Origin: Bagarius yarrelli
Lineage: Eukaryota > Chordata > Actinopteri > Siluriformes > Sisoridae
DNA: 64,000 nucleotides
Reading direction: 5' to 3'
Assembly (NCBI GenBank): GCA_005784505.1
Contig: VCAZ01000251.1
Span: forward strand, 290,034 to 354,033
The notes under the pieces are model-generated. The model saw only the letters and a list, made by a program, of their open reading frames with translations, was not told where the DNA came from and did no database searches. Of this stretch, positions 42,871 to 64,000 are shown one piece after another (positions within the stretch are counted from its first letter, which is position 1; the number at the start of each line of letters is the position of its first letter). The translations under genes were made by a program, and so were the position numbers.

Positions 42871-43311
42871 TCCTGGATTATTAACATCCTTTGTTAATCC
42901 TGGATCAACATTTTGATCATAACCAATCATAAACATGTGATGTCATCAGTGTGTGCCGATTAAACCCGCCTCAATCTATTTATGACTCTTTTCTTTCTTG
43001 TTAATCAAAATGTAATATTATCGATGTATTTGTTAAAATAACTTGTTAAAATAACTTGTTAAAATCACATGCTGTACTGGACAATTACATACAACCTGTG
43101 TGTGCAGTTTAGTTAATGTGTCCAAAAATAGATGTGTGTGTGTAGTAAAATGTATTTAGGTGTGTGTGCAGGAAGAAACGAAACTCTTAGCTTTTATTTT
43201 TAAAATGTATTGTTATAAAAATCAGTCTTGCGATTGTTAAATGTTTAAAGGTTGTGATTTAATGTAATAATGTTAAAGCCTGTTTTATAGTGTGAATGTG
43301 GGGGCTAGGGG

Positions 43312-43488
43312 GAATGGGGGGAAGTGGGCTCATGGTTAAGGTGTTGGATTACCAACCCGAAGGTTGTGGGGTTCAATTCCCAGCTCCAGCAAGCCACCCA
43401 CTGTTGGACCCCTGAGCAAGGCCCTTAACCCTCATTGTATAACACGGAATATTGTAAGTCGCTCTGGATAAGAGCTGCTGTAAATGTT
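43312..43488 (+). mobile_element. SINE, full length
   Basis: Close to the copy at 388 (ggattaccaacc..gaaggttgtgg), indicating one subfamily. Confidence 0.78.
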
Positions 43489-43798
43489 GCTCTATTGCGG
43501 TTCTACAGGTTCACCATTTCACAACATTTATTACACAATTGTTCATTAGTGATTCTTTGTGATTCAGTGTTTAAATTCATTACTGTTTATTTCGGGTCAT
43601 TAGAATCGATACAGTCTAAATTCACTAATTATTATCAATTATTTTAATATCGTTTGTGTAATTTCATGTTAATGTTGATTCAGGAATCGTCAGAATCAGG
43701 AAATCGTTCCAGAATCAATAAATTTTTAGTCTCAGACAATCAGATATTTTTCAGCTTCTACTCAGTTAAATTTTTTAAGGGTTGTGTTGTGGACGATC

Positions 43799-43799
43799 C

Positions 43800-43839
<40 letters not shown>

Positions 43840-43910
43840 CTATCTATCTATCTATCTATCTATCATATCTATCCATCTATCTATCCTATCATCCATCCAT
43901 CCATCCATCC

Positions 43911-43973
<63 letters not shown>

Positions 43974-44038
43974 CTATCAAATCATCCATCCATCCATCCA
44001 TCCATCCATCCATCCATCCATCCATCCTCCATCCATCC

Positions 44039-44070
<32 letters not shown>

Positions 44071-44071
44071 G
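43799..44071. repeat. (CTAT)n and (CATC)n compound microsatellite
   Basis: Alternating CTAT and CATC blocks, 340 bp before gene C's TATA-like box. A 68-bp (CA)n run follows at 44186-44252. Confidence 0.95.
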
Positions 44072-44184
44072 GCGTTTGACTGCAGAAGGTCTGTAGTTCC
44101 TGTAGGTCAACTGACTGTGGAAGATTGTTTATTATTATGAGCTTTTATTAAACCAGGAAACTTATCTTCGTTGGAACACAAACA

Positions 44185-44254
<70 letters not shown>

Positions 44255-44273
44255 CCCAGCATGCATAGACACA

Positions 44274-44280
44274 TATATAA
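44274..44280 (+). promoter_or_regulatory. Candidate TATA box of gene C
   Basis: TATATAA lies 134 bp before the gene C ATG, directly after a long (CA)n run. A start site about 30 bp downstream would give a roughly 110-nt 5' leader with a pyrimidine-rich beginning. Based on sequence and position only. Confidence 0.4.
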
Positions 44281-44413
44281 GACACACTCCTCCCTTTTCC
44301 TCTCCTTGTAACTGCTGACTGATGTGTAAGAAAGGTGAAGGTTTTTTACAGCTCCGTGGATCTCAACTGTTTGTTTTCTTTTCCATTGTTATGGATTCAT
44401 TTCCAAAGTTCAG

Positions 44414-62722
<18,309 letters not shown>

Positions 62723-62929
62723 GTAAAGATGCACTCATCATCCAACTACATTTTTATATGTTAAATAAAATACTAATGACCTGACAAACGGATGTCATAA
62801 CAGAAGATCAGTTTTTATAACAGCAATGTAAAATGTTTAACCTACTCTAACCTCTATTTATCTAATAAATCTTCACTGAGGAAAAACATAATGTGCAGTT
62901 TATTTACAGACGTGAAAAAAAACATAAAC

Positions 62930-63135
62930 TAAACTAACAAAATAAACTTAGCTAACAAACTAAACTTGACTAACATAAACTAAACTTGATTAACAATAAC
63001 TACATTTTACTAACATAAACTAGGCTTAACTAACAAACTAAACTTGACTAACATAATCAAAACCTCAACTGACATGCACTAAAATTAACTAACAAAATAA
63101 ACTTAACTAACAAGTAAAAATTAACTAACATAAAC
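62930..63135. repeat. Degenerate tandem repeat, unit like aactaacataaactaaactt
   Basis: About ten imperfect 19-22 bp units in the intron after the last visible gene C exon. Confidence 0.85.
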
Positions 63136-64000
63136 TAGCATCGCATAAACAGCCTCACCGGCAGTGGCACACAAACAATCCACAAAACACACAAGGCTAC
63201 AAAGGGACTATACACACACACACACACACACACACAAAAGAAACACCTGCAAACCAATGGGGAAAACACATGACCAAGTAAACCAATGAAAACATGGCAC
63301 AAGGACAGGGAAATCACGTGACAGGAACGCGCATGAGGAACAAGGATCACACATGACACAGACAAACCAGGAAGTAAACAAAGGAAAAAAAAACAAGAAA
63401 CAGAAGCATAAACCTTACAGTTTAATTCTAATATGTTTTAAAAAATCGTGGAATTATTTAAAAGCAGCACACAAACTGTAGCGTATAAATATTATTGTAA
63501 TTGTATTATTAACGGATAATAAGCCGTTAAACTGAAACCTTGTCAATCAGTGTCAGGGGGGCGGGACTTCATTTATTCATTATTAATTATTTATTTCGTA
63601 TTCGGGAGTAACATCACTCACAGTCGACCGCTAGTATAAAAATAGCTAGAGGCAGAGAAAAGTTGGGGGGTAGTTTTTGAGGGCGGTTTTCACACACAAG
63701 CATGTACAGTCACACACACCAACGACAACGATACACTACTTTTTAAGTAGGTTTGTCCTACCTGACGAGTCTATTTTATATAACAAGTCCGTTTTATATA
63801 GTTTTCCTTTCTGGTATGAATGAAAGTGGGACGTACTACGGGATTCCGATTACTGTAAAGTCCAACAAGTTTAAAGTTAATCTAATAAATCACCTCACAA
63901 CATTAAAATAGTGTAGATTAATGTACAATGATTTTATAATAATAATAATATACTAATTTATTCTATTTAGTGTTCATTTTATTTATTTAACATATTTAAT
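63136..64000. other. Window end, no further exon seen
   Basis: 63160-63420 is the reverse counterpart of the 58640-58960 dispersed repeat. The remainder has no open frame resembling the expected last cadherin exon. Confidence 0.4.

Noticed and set aside
43654..44140. Open frames of 104-141 codons made of YLSI/HPSI repeats, also at 49178-49744
   Set aside because: They are all-frame translations of the CTAT/CATC microsatellite.

Overview
The window looks like nuclear DNA of a teleost fish, possibly an ostariophysan (catfish- or carp-like). It is AT-rich and full of microsatellites. About 25 tRNA-derived SINE copies carry the tail 'taagtcgctctggataagg', which I know from DANA/Mermaid-type fish SINEs. 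Tc1/mariner and hAT MITEs and LINE and DIRS-like scraps are also present. All recognisable protein genes are on the + strand, split into short exons by GT-AG introns (one GC-AG).

The genes are three tandem copies of a cadherin-26-like gene (cdh26). Gene A (660..11549) has lost its 5' end to the window edge. Gene B (20426..34536) appears complete. Gene C (44414..62722, running on past 64000) lacks its last exon or exons. Each encodes a signal peptide, a very short pro-segment ending in a furin-type site (RSKR or RQKR), an N-terminal Trp, four canonical cadherin repeats, a Cys-bearing membrane-proximal fifth repeat, one membrane helix and a cytoplasmic tail spread over several tiny phase-0 exons. 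The last exon of B (and of A, out of frame) encodes the acidic LDFLQNLGPKF-type catenin-binding end. A and B share exon sizes and phases almost exactly and are a relatively recent pair; C is more divergent. Products of this family act at the epithelial cell surface.

Seven single-base indels break the exons: one in A, one in B and five in C. Several lie in homopolymers, and a nearby 1.05-kb tandem duplication differs between its copies mostly by one-base indels. Draft-assembly error is therefore a serious alternative to pseudogenisation.

Layout: 1-660 flank with two SINEs; 660-11.6k gene A, with SINE-rich introns and a 483-bp Tc1 MITE; 11.6-20.4k intergenic (MITE and LINE remnants, a promoter-like module, the 1.05-kb tandem duplication, an unexplained 121-codon ORF); 20.4-34.5k gene B (a DIRS-like remnant in intron 1, three minisatellites or polypurine tracts in tail introns); 34.5-44.3k intergenic (long polypurine blocks, LINE and SINE scraps, GATA/GACA-type arrays); 44.3-64k gene C (a 5.5-kb first intron, two arrays of a minisatellite apparently derived from a LINE reverse-transcriptase segment, a 456-bp Tc1 MITE). 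I saw no RNA gene, CRISPR array or complete transposon, and no wholly new system. The most unusual items are the LINE-derived minisatellite in two introns of one gene and the contrast between broken and intact tails in the cadherin array.
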